The notes below the pieces were generated by a model. That model was not told the origin of the DNA, searched no databases, and worked only from the letters and a program-made list of their open reading frames with translations. The position numbers and the translations under genes were made by a program. This document shows positions 1 to 5,352 of a DNA stretch of 5,471 nucleotides, one piece after another. Numbering within the stretch: position 1 is the first letter of the stretch; the number at the start of each line of letters is the position of its first letter. The stretch covers positions 1-5,471 of the forward strand of contig CAIXFP010000840.1 of the NCBI GenBank assembly GCA_903918705.1. Direction: 5' to 3'. This stretch comes from an uncultured Pseudomonadota bacterium. GTDB taxonomy: Bacteria; Pseudomonadota; Gammaproteobacteria; Burkholderiales; Thiobacillaceae.

Positions 1-1
1 C

Positions 2-118
2 AATCAAGCCGCGATCATTTCCGCGCTGCTGGCGCACCATGAAGGCAAGCCCGGAATTTCGGCGCGGACGCTGGAAGATAAGTTTGCTACGGCAAAGCGA
101 AGCCTGGGCGCGACCTGA
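2..118 (+). CDS. C-terminal part of a small unrecognised protein (5' end outside window)
   Basis: An open frame enters from the left edge and stops at TGA 116-118, giving at least 38 residues. The fragment begins NQAAIISALLAHHEGKPG and continues ISARTLEDKFATAKRSLGAT. It looks like a helix, a glycine-containing turn and a second basic helix, which is a plausible helix-turn-helix arrangement, but no family can be named. The residue make-up is protein-like (mixed Ala/Leu/Ile with charged residues), unlike the Arg/Pro/Ser-rich translations of the other frames here. It reads in the same direction as the AlpA-like gene, about 100 bases upstream. Its start and length cannot be seen, and it could be a small element gene or the end of a larger one. 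Confidence 0.5.
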   Translation, partial: NQAAIISALLAHHEGKPGISARTLEDKFATAKRSLGAT

Positions 119-125
119 CCCGTTA

Positions 126-158
126 CCGCAATTGCGGCAGCAGCTTCCGCAACTGTGG
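126..158. promoter_or_regulatory. Pair of operator-like 12-bp dyads, 21 bp apart
   Basis: CCGCAATTGCGG at 126-137 is a perfect 12-bp palindrome. CCGCAACTGTGG at 147-158 matches it at 10 of 12 positions and starts 21 bp later, about two helical turns, so both sites would face the same side of the DNA. The inner half-sites (TTGCGG 132-137 and CCGCAA 147-152) could also pair as a 6-bp stem. The pair sits in the short gap upstream of the AlpA-like gene, where an operator would be expected. The regulator that binds is not shown by the sequence; the AlpA-like protein itself is one candidate. A weak -35/-10 pair (TTCCGC 145-150 and TTTATC 167-172, 16-bp gap) lies across the second dyad but is too poor to call as a promoter. 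Confidence 0.45.
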
Positions 159-220
159 TGATTAGCTTTATCGGAAAAAAGAGGATGGCACCGTCATAAC
201 TTGGACAAGGACGGCTGACC

Positions 221-433
221 ATGCACCATCTCCCCGAAACCGGCTTTCTTCGCCTGCCGAACATCATCGGTAACCCCGAGGCGAACCCGCCCATACCGGC
301 GCTGATCCCGGTCAAGAAATCCTGCTGGTGGGCTGGCGTCAAATCCGGGCGCTTCCCCAAGCCGGTGAAACTCGGGCCGCGCGTGACCGCCTGGAAAGTT
401 GAAGACATCCGCGCCCTGATTGCATCCGTCTGA
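221..433 (+). CDS. AlpA-like small DNA-binding regulator
   Basis: This 70-residue protein resembles the AlpA family, small MerR-like winged-helix regulators. Phage P4 Vis and the CP4-57 AlpA protein are the known examples; they control excision or integrase expression in prophage-like elements. Visible hallmarks are the opening segment ETGFLRLPNIIG (6-17), then KKSCWWAGVKSGRFPKPVKL (32-51), which fits the recognition-helix and wing region, then GPRVTAWKVEDIRALIAS, where the tryptophan and VEDI pattern is typical. The length is normal for the family. The ATG at 221 has AAGGA at 207-211 with a 9-base gap. It is the first gene of the plus-strand run and lies just downstream of the paired dyads, so it may regulate its own operon. 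Its real target is unknown; control of an integrase or excision is the family precedent. Confidence 0.85.
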   Translation: MHHLPETGFLRLPNIIGNPEANPPIPALIPVKKSCWWAGVKSGRFPKPVKLGPRVTAWKVEDIRALIASV

Positions 434-445
434 GTGGGGTAAATC

Positions 446-682
446 ATGACCCCCACAAAAGAAACGCCCCGGCACCAGGGGCACCAGGGCGAGCGGACTT
501 CAGGCACCCCCGAGCATAGCGAATTCCTGACCGACCAGCGCGGCCTGCCGATACTCGACCTGGCCGGCCTGGAAGTGTTGCGCACCTGGCGCTACTTCTC
601 CACCGTGCCCGGCGACCTGCCTGCACTGGTGGCGGCGCTGCTGGTGATCGCCTGGGCAATCAAGGGGCGGCTGTCATGCTGA
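446..682 (+). CDS. 78-aa unknown protein upstream of the primase-helicase
   Basis: I do not recognise this protein. It has a polar, His/Gly/Thr-rich N-terminus (1-30), a middle part containing GLPILDLAGLEVLRTWRYF (33-51), and a hydrophobic stretch LPALVAALLVIAWAI (58-72) followed by KGRLSC. The last stretch could be a short membrane segment or an amphipathic helix; 15 residues is marginal for a span. It begins 12 bases after the AlpA-like gene and its stop overlaps the start of the primase-helicase by 7 bases (676-682), so the two are probably coupled in translation. The ribosome-binding site is weak (GTGGGG at 434-439), consistent with reliance on translation from the upstream gene. Position, overlap and a sensible hydrophobic pattern support it as real. 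Confidence 0.6.
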   Translation: MTPTKETPRHQGHQGERTSGTPEHSEFLTDQRGLPILDLAGLEVLRTWRYFSTVPGDLPALVAALLVIAWAIKGRLSC

Positions 683-3180
683 ACACGCCACAAGAAGCCA
701 TCGCCCAATTCCGCGATGCGATCCAGGCCGCCGGCCTGATCCCCCCTGACGTGATCGAAGCGGATGGCAAGCTGCGCCGCTTCGCCAGCAACGGCAAGCG
801 CCGCGATGATGCCGGCTGGTATCTGCTGCACGGCGACGGCATCCCCGCCGGCAGTTTCGGCGACTGGCGCACCGGGCAGGTTCAAACCTGGCGCGCGGAT
901 ATTGGCCGCGCCTTCACCCCTGCCGAGGAATCCGAACACCGGGCCAGGGCGGAAGCTGCGCGCCAGCTACGGGAAGCCGAAGAAGCCCGACGCCACGCCG
1001 AAGCCCGCGAGCGGGCCGGGCTGATCCTGGCCGAAGCTCACCAGGGCGGCGAACATCCCTATGTGACGAAGAAAGGCATCCAGCCCCACGGCGCGAAGCT
1101 GATCCAGGCCGAACAGGCGCGCGCCATCGCGCCCAACCTTTCCCCGGAACTCTCCGGCCTGCTGCTGGTAGTTCCCATGCGGGCGGATGGCGTGTTGCAC
1201 TCGTTGCAGTTCATCGCGGCGGACGGCATCAAGCGCCCCCTGACCGGTGGCCGGGTGGCGGGCTGTTACCACGCCATCGGCAACCCGAAGGGCGCGGCGG
1301 CCTTGTGCGTGTGCGAAGGCTTCGCCACTGGCGCATCCATCCATGAGGCCACGGGCTACCCGGTGGCGGTGGCGTTTTCCGCCAACAACCTGGAAACCGT
1401 GGCCCTGGCCTTGCGCGCCAAGTTCCCCGACCTGCCCCTGATCCTGTGCGCGGATGATGACGTGGCAACGCCCGGCAACCCCGGCTTGACCAGGGCGAAG
1501 GACGCGGCGCGCGTGGTGGGTGGCGTGGTGGCAATCCCTGACTTCGGCACCGACCGCCCAGACGGCGCAACCGACTGCAACGACCTAGCGCAACTGTGCG
1601 GCCTGGAAGCCGTAGGACGCTGCATAGCGAACGCGGCGGCATCGCATCAACAAGCCGAACGGAACGCGCCAGCGAGCGAATCTGACGGCGACGGCTGGCC
1701 GGAACTGCAACCCCTACCCGATGGCCTGCCCCCGGTGGCAGCCTTCGACCTCGCCCTGTTGCCCGACACCCTCAAGCCCTGGGCGGCGGATATTTGCGAG
1801 CGTGTCCAGTGCGCCCCCGACTTCGTGGCAGCGGCGATCATGGCCGGCCTGGGTTCCATCATCGGCCGCAAGCTGGGCATTCGCCCCCAAGCCCGCACCG
1901 ACTGGACAGTGACCCCGAATCAATGGGCGCTGGTGGTGGGGCGTCCCGGCGTGCTGAAAAGCCCTGCCCTGGAAGCGGCCTTGTCGCCTATCAAGCGACT
2001 CGCGGCGACGGCGACGGAAGCCCACCAGGCCGAAGCCAAGGACTACGCGCGAGCCGTGAAGGTGGCGAAGCTGCGCGCCGAAGAAGGCGAGAAGGCCGCG
2101 CGCAAGATGCTGGCCAGGGCACCAGACACCGACGTGTCCGACTACCTCAACGGCGAGGAACCGGAAGCCCCGACCGCACGGCGCTATATCGCGGTGGACA
2201 GCAACGCGGCATCCCTGGGAGAACTGCATCGGCAGAATCCGAACGGCTTGCTTGTGCATCGGGATGAAATGGTTTCCCTGCTCAAAGGGCTTGACCGCGA
2301 AGACCAAGCCGAAGCGCGCGGCTTCTACCTGACCGGCTGGAATGGCGATTCCTCCTACACCTTCGACCGCATCGGGCGCGGCCTCAACCTGCACATTCCC
2401 GCCGTCTGTCTCTCCATGCTGGGTTCCACCCAACCCGGCCGGATTGCCGAATACATCCGCCATGCGGTGAAGGGCGGCGCGGGCGACGATGGCCTGATCC
2501 AGCGTTTCGGCCTGCTGGTATGGCCCGACACCGGCGGCGACTGGCGCAACGTGGACAGATGGCCGGACGGTGAAGCCAAGCGCGCGGCCTTCCATGTCTA
2601 CGAAACTCTCGACCGTCTCGACGTTGAGGCCATCGGCGCGCAACGAGACACCGACCAAGAAGGCGAGCCGGACGGCCTGCCCTACCTGCGCTTCGATGCC
2701 GGCGGCCTGGGGCTGTTCCTGGAATGGCGCACCGACCTGGAAACCCGGCTTCGTGGTGGCGATCTTCATCCGGCGATGGAATCGCACCTCGCCAAATACC
2801 GGAAGCTGGTTCCCGCCCTGGCGCTGGTACTGCACCTGGCCGGCGGCGGCACTGGGCCGGTATCGGAACGGGCCACCCTGCAAGCCCTGGCCTGGGCTGA
2901 ATACCTGGAAACCCATGCACGCCGGGCTTATGCCAGCGTGACCACACCCGAAGTGGGGGCGGCGAAGGCGATCATTGCCCGCATCCGCAAAGGCGATCTT
3001 CCCCGGGCGTTCGCAAGCTGGCAGGTATGGCGGCAGGGATGGGCGATGCTTTCCGACCGCGTGCAGGTTGCCGACGCTCTGGGGCTGCTGGTTGAACTTG
3101 GATGGCTGGCGGCTTCGAGAAGCGACACCGGCGGGCGGCCGGGCACGGTCTATGACACCAACCCGAGAGGGCTTGTCTGA
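676..3180 (+). CDS. Toprim primase fused to a DUF3987-type P-loop helicase-like domain
   Basis: This 834-residue protein is probably the element's replication primase-helicase. Residues 1-80 (with DDAGWYLLHGDGIPAGSFGD at 44-63) match the N-terminal part of phage and plasmid primases, but no zinc-ribbon cysteines are seen there. A charged Ala/Glu/Arg-rich helix follows (83-120). A Toprim domain spans about 207-300: CVCEGFATG carries the catalytic glutamate (E214) and LILCADDD holds the metal-binding aspartates (260-262). The second half has a Walker A motif GRPGVLKS (422-429), a Walker B-like LLVHRDE (525-531), LSMLGSTQPGRI (579-590, a possible sensor) and LIQRFG (607-612, a possible arginine finger). 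A winged helix may close the protein (about 760-830). AAGGGG at 662-667 lies 8 bases before the ATG. The stop overlaps the next start as TGATG. The architecture resembles DUF3987/YfjI-type proteins of prophages. Primase and helicase activity is inferred from the motifs. Confidence 0.85.
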   Translation: MLNTPQEAIAQFRDAIQAAGLIPPDVIEADGKLRRFASNGKRRDDAGWYLLHGDGIPAGSFGDWRTGQVQTWRADIGRAFTPAEESEHRARAEAARQLREAEEARRHAEARERAGLILAEAHQGGEHPYVTKKGIQPHGAKLIQAEQARAIAPNLSPELSGLLLVVPMRADGVLHSLQFIAADGIKRPLTGGRVAGCYHAIGNPKGAAALCVCEGFATGASIHEATGYPVAVAFSANNLETVALALRAKFPDLPLILCADDDVATPGNPGLTRAKDAARVVGGVVAIPDFGTDRPDGATDCNDLAQLCGLEAVGRCIANAAASHQQAERNAPASESDGDGWPELQPLPDGLPPVAAFDLALLPDTLKPWAADICERVQCAPDFVAAAIMAGLGSIIGRKLGIRPQARTDWTVTPNQWALVVGRPGVLKSPALEAALSPIKRLAATATEAHQAEAKDYARAVKVAKLRAEEGEKAARKMLARAPDTDVSDYLNGEEPEAPTARRYIAVDSNAASLGELHRQNPNGLLVHRDEMVSLLKGLDREDQAEARGFYLTGWNGDSSYTFDRIGRGLNLHIPAVCLSMLGSTQPGRIAEYIRHAVKGGAGDDGLIQRFGLLVWPDTGGDWRNVDRWPDGEAKRAAFHVYETLDRLDVEAIGAQRDTDQEGEPDGLPYLRFDAGGLGLFLEWRTDLETRLRGGDLHPAMESHLAKYRKLVPALALVLHLAGGGTGPVSERATLQALAWAEYLETHARRAYASVTTPEVGAAKAIIARIRKGDLPRAFASWQVWRQGWAMLSDRVQVADALGLLVELGWLAASRSDTGGRPGTVYDTNPRGLV

Positions 3181-3782
3181 TGGGATACCTTGACCGCTTG
3201 AAGGGGGTGAATTCTGAAAAATGCCCACCCTTGCCACTGCAAGAACTGCAAAAAGCCCCTTTTGACAGTTTTTGCAGTAGCCACGGGGCACGTTTTCAGA
3301 AAATCACGCCCCTTGTCCGACCTGCCGACGATGCCGCGACCGCTTCCCGCTGGTGGCTGCTGCACTACCCCGACCGCGACCCGGTGGAAGTGGCCAGCTT
3401 CCCGCCGGCAACCCATGCCGAGATTCTGGAACGACACCCCAAGGCCATCGCCGCGGAACCGATCCACCAGGCAGCACCGGAACCGGCCCACACGTCCTGC
3501 TGCACCTGCACCCATCAAGCCGGGCGCGGCGGATGCGGCGAGCCGGTGGCCGCTGGCCTGTCTGACGCGGTGGGCGTGATCGTCTATAGCTTCGACCAGG
3601 GCGCAACCTGCCCGGCCTGGCTGGCGATCCTTCCCGGCGATCTTGAGGCGCACATCCGGGCAATGGCAGAACGTTGGCATTACACCGGCGATGATCTGGC
3701 GCTTGACCTGGCTGGGGCGCGGGCTGATCCGGCAGGATGGTTGCGCGTGGTGGAAGCTGACGAAACCGAAGGGGGTGAATGA
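3180..3782 (+). CDS. 200-aa unknown protein with a putative zinc-binding cysteine cluster
   Basis: The function is not known. The N-terminus (MGYLDRLKG) is followed by LQELQKAPFDSFCSS (20-34), which is written at DNA level by a striking inverted repeat (see the repeat at 3236-3278). The segment ASRWWLLHYPDRDPVEVASF (55-74) is a compact Trp-rich unit, and EILERHP (81-87) follows. A cysteine cluster comes next: C107, C108, C110 with H112, then C119 in GGCGEPVAAGL and C144 in GATCPAW. A zinc site is plausible and I recall the CxxC...CGEPVAAGL pattern from other phage and island proteins, but this was not checked. The C-terminus (170-200) is acidic. The start overlaps the upstream stop as TGATG and has GAGAGG at 3165-3170. 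The next gene overlaps its stop. It is part of the same operon. Confidence 0.75.
   Translation: MGYLDRLKGVNSEKCPPLPLQELQKAPFDSFCSSHGARFQKITPLVRPADDAATASRWWLLHYPDRDPVEVASFPPATHAEILERHPKAIAAEPIHQAAPEPAHTSCCTCTHQAGRGGCGEPVAAGLSDAVGVIVYSFDQGATCPAWLAILPGDLEAHIRAMAERWHYTGDDLALDLAGARADPAGWLRVVEADETEGGE
3236..3278. repeat. Tandem 9-mers in inverted arrangement, inside a coding region
   Basis: The left arm is two adjacent 9-mers, CTGCAAGAA (3237-3245) and CTGCAAAAA (3246-3254). After GCCCC the right arm is TTTTGACAG (3260-3268) and TTTTTGCAG (3269-3277), which are the same unit on the other strand. Folded about the GCCCC, 16 of 19 base pairs match (arms 3236-3254 and 3260-3278). In a second register 3245-3254 and 3269-3278 pair perfectly for 10 bp. 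The unit length is three codons, and the left arm encodes LQE-LQK. It could be a protein-binding site, a hairpin acting on the mRNA, or the footprint of a mobile repeat. It is not a normal terminator, because no T-run follows and the gene reads on through it. Confidence 0.75.
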
Positions 3783-4264
3783 TGGCGAAGCGAAAACAGG
3801 CGACGGGGTATATCCGAGGCACGGCGGCGCATCGCCGCACCGAAGGCGATTACATGGGCGTCTTGCTCGATACCGTGACCCTGGAAGACTGGCGGGGTGT
3901 GGTGGCGGGGGCGCTGCAAGCCGCGAAGGAAGGCGATTCATCGGCGCGGGCCTGGCTGGCGCAATACCTTGTCGGCAAGCCGGAACACAAGGCACCGACC
4001 CCGCTTACCGTGGTGGTGCAGCAACTCAACGGCGCTGACCCGTTGGTTGAAAAGCTGTCGCGTGGCGTGATTCATGATGCGCAATTCCCTGATGACGCCT
4101 GGAAACAGCAAATCAAGGCACTGGTGGCGGCGGAACTGGTGCAAAAACTACCGCACCAGGAAACCATCGAATCCCCGGCAACGGCGCGGCTTCCGGGCGA
4201 ATCTGCCACAAGTGAACCCGTCAATTTCGCTGATGATTTGGGCAAAATGCGAAACGGAGGGTGA
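3779..4264 (+). CDS. 161-aa unknown basic-start protein, possibly phage-type small subunit-like
   Basis: I cannot assign a function. The N-terminus is basic (MAKRKQATGYIRGTAAHRR). The segment VTLEDWRGVVAGALQAAKEG (33-52) followed by DSSARAWLAQYLVGKPEH (53-70) resembles a short helical module that I recall in many phage and mobile-element proteins, some annotated as small terminase-like or DUF5681-type. The remainder (70-161) is helical and charged and ends in a likely disordered tail. Two start codons are adjacent, 3779 and 3782. The first overlaps the upstream stop as ATGA; the second is a better distance (6 bases) from the AAGGGGG at 3769-3775, so 3782 may be the true start. The gene is co-oriented and coupled to the 200-aa gene, and its end carries the ribosome-binding site for the next gene. 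Confidence 0.7.
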   Translation: MMAKRKQATGYIRGTAAHRRTEGDYMGVLLDTVTLEDWRGVVAGALQAAKEGDSSARAWLAQYLVGKPEHKAPTPLTVVVQQLNGADPLVEKLSRGVIHDAQFPDDAWKQQIKALVAAELVQKLPHQETIESPATARLPGESATSEPVNFADDLGKMRNGG

Positions 4265-4268
4265 GCGA

Positions 4269-4916
4269 ATGGGCGGCATGGGAAGCGGGCGGCGATACCA
4301 GGGCGGCAAGGACACCACGAACAGTTATCGCACCCTGGACGTGCGGCAGTTGCAACGGGATGGCCTGCTGACACCGGGCCGGGCCTTCGGCTTGAACTGG
4401 ACGCGGAACGGCGAAGCAGTGGCATCCATCCAGGCACGGGCGGAAGCCGGCCGGGTGATCCTCATGTATTCGCACCGAAGCGGCGACGGGGAATGGAAAC
4501 GCGAGGAATACCCGGTTTCACTGGACTGGACACTCTGCACCTACGGCGGCCGGCGCGCGTGGTTCCGTTGCCCGGCGGCGGGATGCGGGCGGCGAGTGGC
4601 GATCTTGTACGGCGGCGGCATCTTCGCCTGTCGGCACTGCTACCGCCTGGCTTATGCTTGCGAGAGTGAAACCGCCGATGATCGAGCGGCGCGGCGGGCT
4701 GATCGAATCCGCGAACGCCTGGGCTGGCAGGGTGGCATCCTCAACCCGAAGGGCTGGAAACCGAAGGGGATGCACTGGCGCACCTTCGAGCGGCTGGAAG
4801 CCCGGCACGATGCTTTCACCAGGGTATCGCTGGCAGGAATTGCGAAGCGGCTAGGGCTATTCGAGCGGCGGCTAGATGACCTGAACAAACTGGCCGATGA
4901 CCTGGACGGCAGGTGA
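4269..4916 (+). CDS. 215-aa zinc-ribbon-like mobile-element protein of unknown function
   Basis: It starts MGGMGSGRRYQ and contains a likely four-cysteine zinc ribbon: C101 and C106 in FRCPAAGCGRRV, then C121 and C124 in GGIFACRHCYRLAY. A basic helical region follows (ARRADRIRERLGW, 141-153), then NPKGWKPKGMHWRTFERL (159-176), and a charged C-terminal helix. I recall proteins of this layout (GSGR start, CGRRV, FACRHCY, KPKGMHWRTFERL) from phages and integrated elements of proteobacteria, where they stay unnamed. DNA or RNA binding is an inference from the ribbon and the basic stretch. The open frame extends upstream to 4074, but the ATG at 4269 is chosen because GGAGG at 4256-4260 lies 8 bases before it and the upstream part overlaps the preceding gene. 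It starts 4 bases after that gene's stop. Confidence 0.8.
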   Translation: MGGMGSGRRYQGGKDTTNSYRTLDVRQLQRDGLLTPGRAFGLNWTRNGEAVASIQARAEAGRVILMYSHRSGDGEWKREEYPVSLDWTLCTYGGRRAWFRCPAAGCGRRVAILYGGGIFACRHCYRLAYACESETADDRAARRADRIRERLGWQGGILNPKGWKPKGMHWRTFERLEARHDAFTRVSLAGIAKRLGLFERRLDDLNKLADDLDGR

Positions 4917-4922
4917 GGCGTC

Positions 4923-4991
4923 ATGCGAAACAACCCCCATGAGCGGGAACCTGAATCACAAAAGGGGGCAGCGTTCACCTGGCAGGGGTAA
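4923..4991 (+). CDS. Possible 22-aa peptide at the end of the operon
   Basis: An ATG at 4923 opens a frame that ends at TAA 4989-4991, giving MRNNPHEREPESQKGAAFTW plus QG. It begins 6 bases after the 215-aa gene stops, and AGGTGAGG (4911-4918) could serve as a ribosome-binding site, though it lies only 4 bases from the ATG. The composition (polar, Glu/Pro/Lys, ending in an aromatic segment) is not obviously random, but the peptide is too short to judge from sequence alone. It may be a real small gene, a truncated remnant or chance. Confidence 0.25.
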   Translation: MRNNPHEREPESQKGAAFTWQG

Positions 4992-5005
4992 CTTATGGGG
5001 TAACT
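4985..5005 (+). repeat. Direct repeat of GGGGTAACT, 12-bp period
   Basis: GGGGTAACT occurs at 4985-4993 and again at 4997-5005, separated by TAT. It lies in the non-coding tail between the last operon gene and the terminator. Short direct repeats near element ends are sometimes integrase or excisionase arm sites; here that is only a possibility. The rest of 5006-5073 shows nothing I can identify. Confidence 0.4.
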
Positions 5006-5073
5006 GTGAAACAGGCGAAGAGACAAAGCGCCTATTCATGAGGCTTCCAGGCTGTTATTCGGTAGTCGCCGCC

Positions 5074-5108
5074 AAAAACGCCAACACATTGATTGTGTTG
5101 GCGTTTTT
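5074..5108. terminator. Strong bidirectional intrinsic terminator
   Basis: A perfect 15-bp inverted repeat, arms 5074-5088 and 5094-5108, encloses the 5-base loop TTGAT. The stem runs from an A-tract on the left through ACGCCAACACA to a T-tract on the right, so each strand gives a hairpin followed by U residues. It lies 82 bases after the small ORF and 157 after the 215-aa gene, so it would end transcription of the plus-strand run, and also any transcript coming from the right on the minus strand. Confidence 0.9.
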
Positions 5109-5127
5109 CATTCAGGCCTAGCTCTTT

Positions 5128-5152
5128 TCCACGAAGGTGGTCCACGAAGGTG
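5128..5152 (+). repeat. Tandem direct repeat TCCACGAAGGTG upstream of the integrase start
   Basis: TCCACGAAGGTG is present at 5128-5139 and 5141-5152, a 13-bp period. It lies 23 bases before the integrase ATG and about 20 bases past the terminator, the region where a promoter, operator or integrase binding site would sit. No convincing -35/-10 pair is visible around it. The repeat could be a regulator-binding site for the integrase gene or just a recent small duplication. Confidence 0.55.
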
Positions 5153-5175
5153 CTCCATCAGATGCAGGAGTTGCC

Positions 5176-5313
5176 ATGCGCGTTCCGCCTCACCTCTGCC
5201 GTAGCCGGCATGGGACAAAGTATTTCTTTCGGTTCGTCTTCCCTGCCGACCTGCGCCAGTTTGTCGGTAAGCGGGAACTACGTCTGCCTTCCGGATGGAA
5301 CGGTAACAGATGA
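5176..5313 (+). pseudogene. N-terminal remnant of a tyrosine site-specific integrase
   Basis: The ATG at 5176 has AGGAG at 5166-5170, 5 bases upstream. The product begins MRVPPHLCRSRHGTKYFFRF and continues VFPADLRQFVGKRELRLPSG, then ends WNGNR at TGA 5311-5313, 45 residues in all. The RHGTxYFRFxxPADLR...GxREL pattern is the usual opening of a large group of proteobacterial phage and island tyrosine integrases (I believe the DUF6538-type N-terminus). Intact members have several hundred residues, with the catalytic Arg and Tyr far downstream, so this copy is dead. After the RELRL part the next frame reads LPDGTVTDEQMARHRLQ to TAG 5339-5341, so a one-base frameshift near 5290 is possible; that reading is speculative. 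An IS66-type end begins at 5353, just past the remnant. Confidence 0.75.
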
Positions 5314-5352
5314 GCAGATGGCCCGGCATCGTCTTCAATAGGTAACAAGAGA

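Noticed and set aside
186..200. A five-codon ORF (ATG GCA CCG TCA TAA) after an AGAGG sequence, as a leader peptide
   Set aside because: The purine stretch abuts the ATG too closely to work as a ribosome-binding site, and there are no attenuator hairpins or regulatory codons around it.
4..585. A 193-codon open frame on the minus strand covering the AlpA-like gene
   Set aside because: It crosses the control region and runs antisense to a well-recognised AlpA-like protein; the translation resembles no family.
3245..3278. The in-gene hairpin as an intrinsic terminator
   Set aside because: No T-run follows the right arm on the plus strand and the gene continues in frame through it for more than 160 codons.
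1714..3291. A 525-codon open frame on the minus strand
   Set aside because: It lies antisense to the primase-helicase, whose Toprim and Walker motifs are clear. Its translation shows no recognisable domain and no suitable ribosome-binding site, and long antisense frames are common in GC-rich genes.
3150..3995. A 281-codon open frame on the minus strand
   Set aside because: It is antisense to the 200-aa and 161-aa genes, which have overlapping starts and ribosome-binding sites on the plus strand. The translation is rich in Arg/Pro/Cys, typical of a shadow frame.
5038..5121. A plus-strand ORF reading through the terminator
   Set aside because: Most of it is the translation of the perfect inverted repeat; no ribosome-binding site precedes it, and the terminator explains the sequence better.
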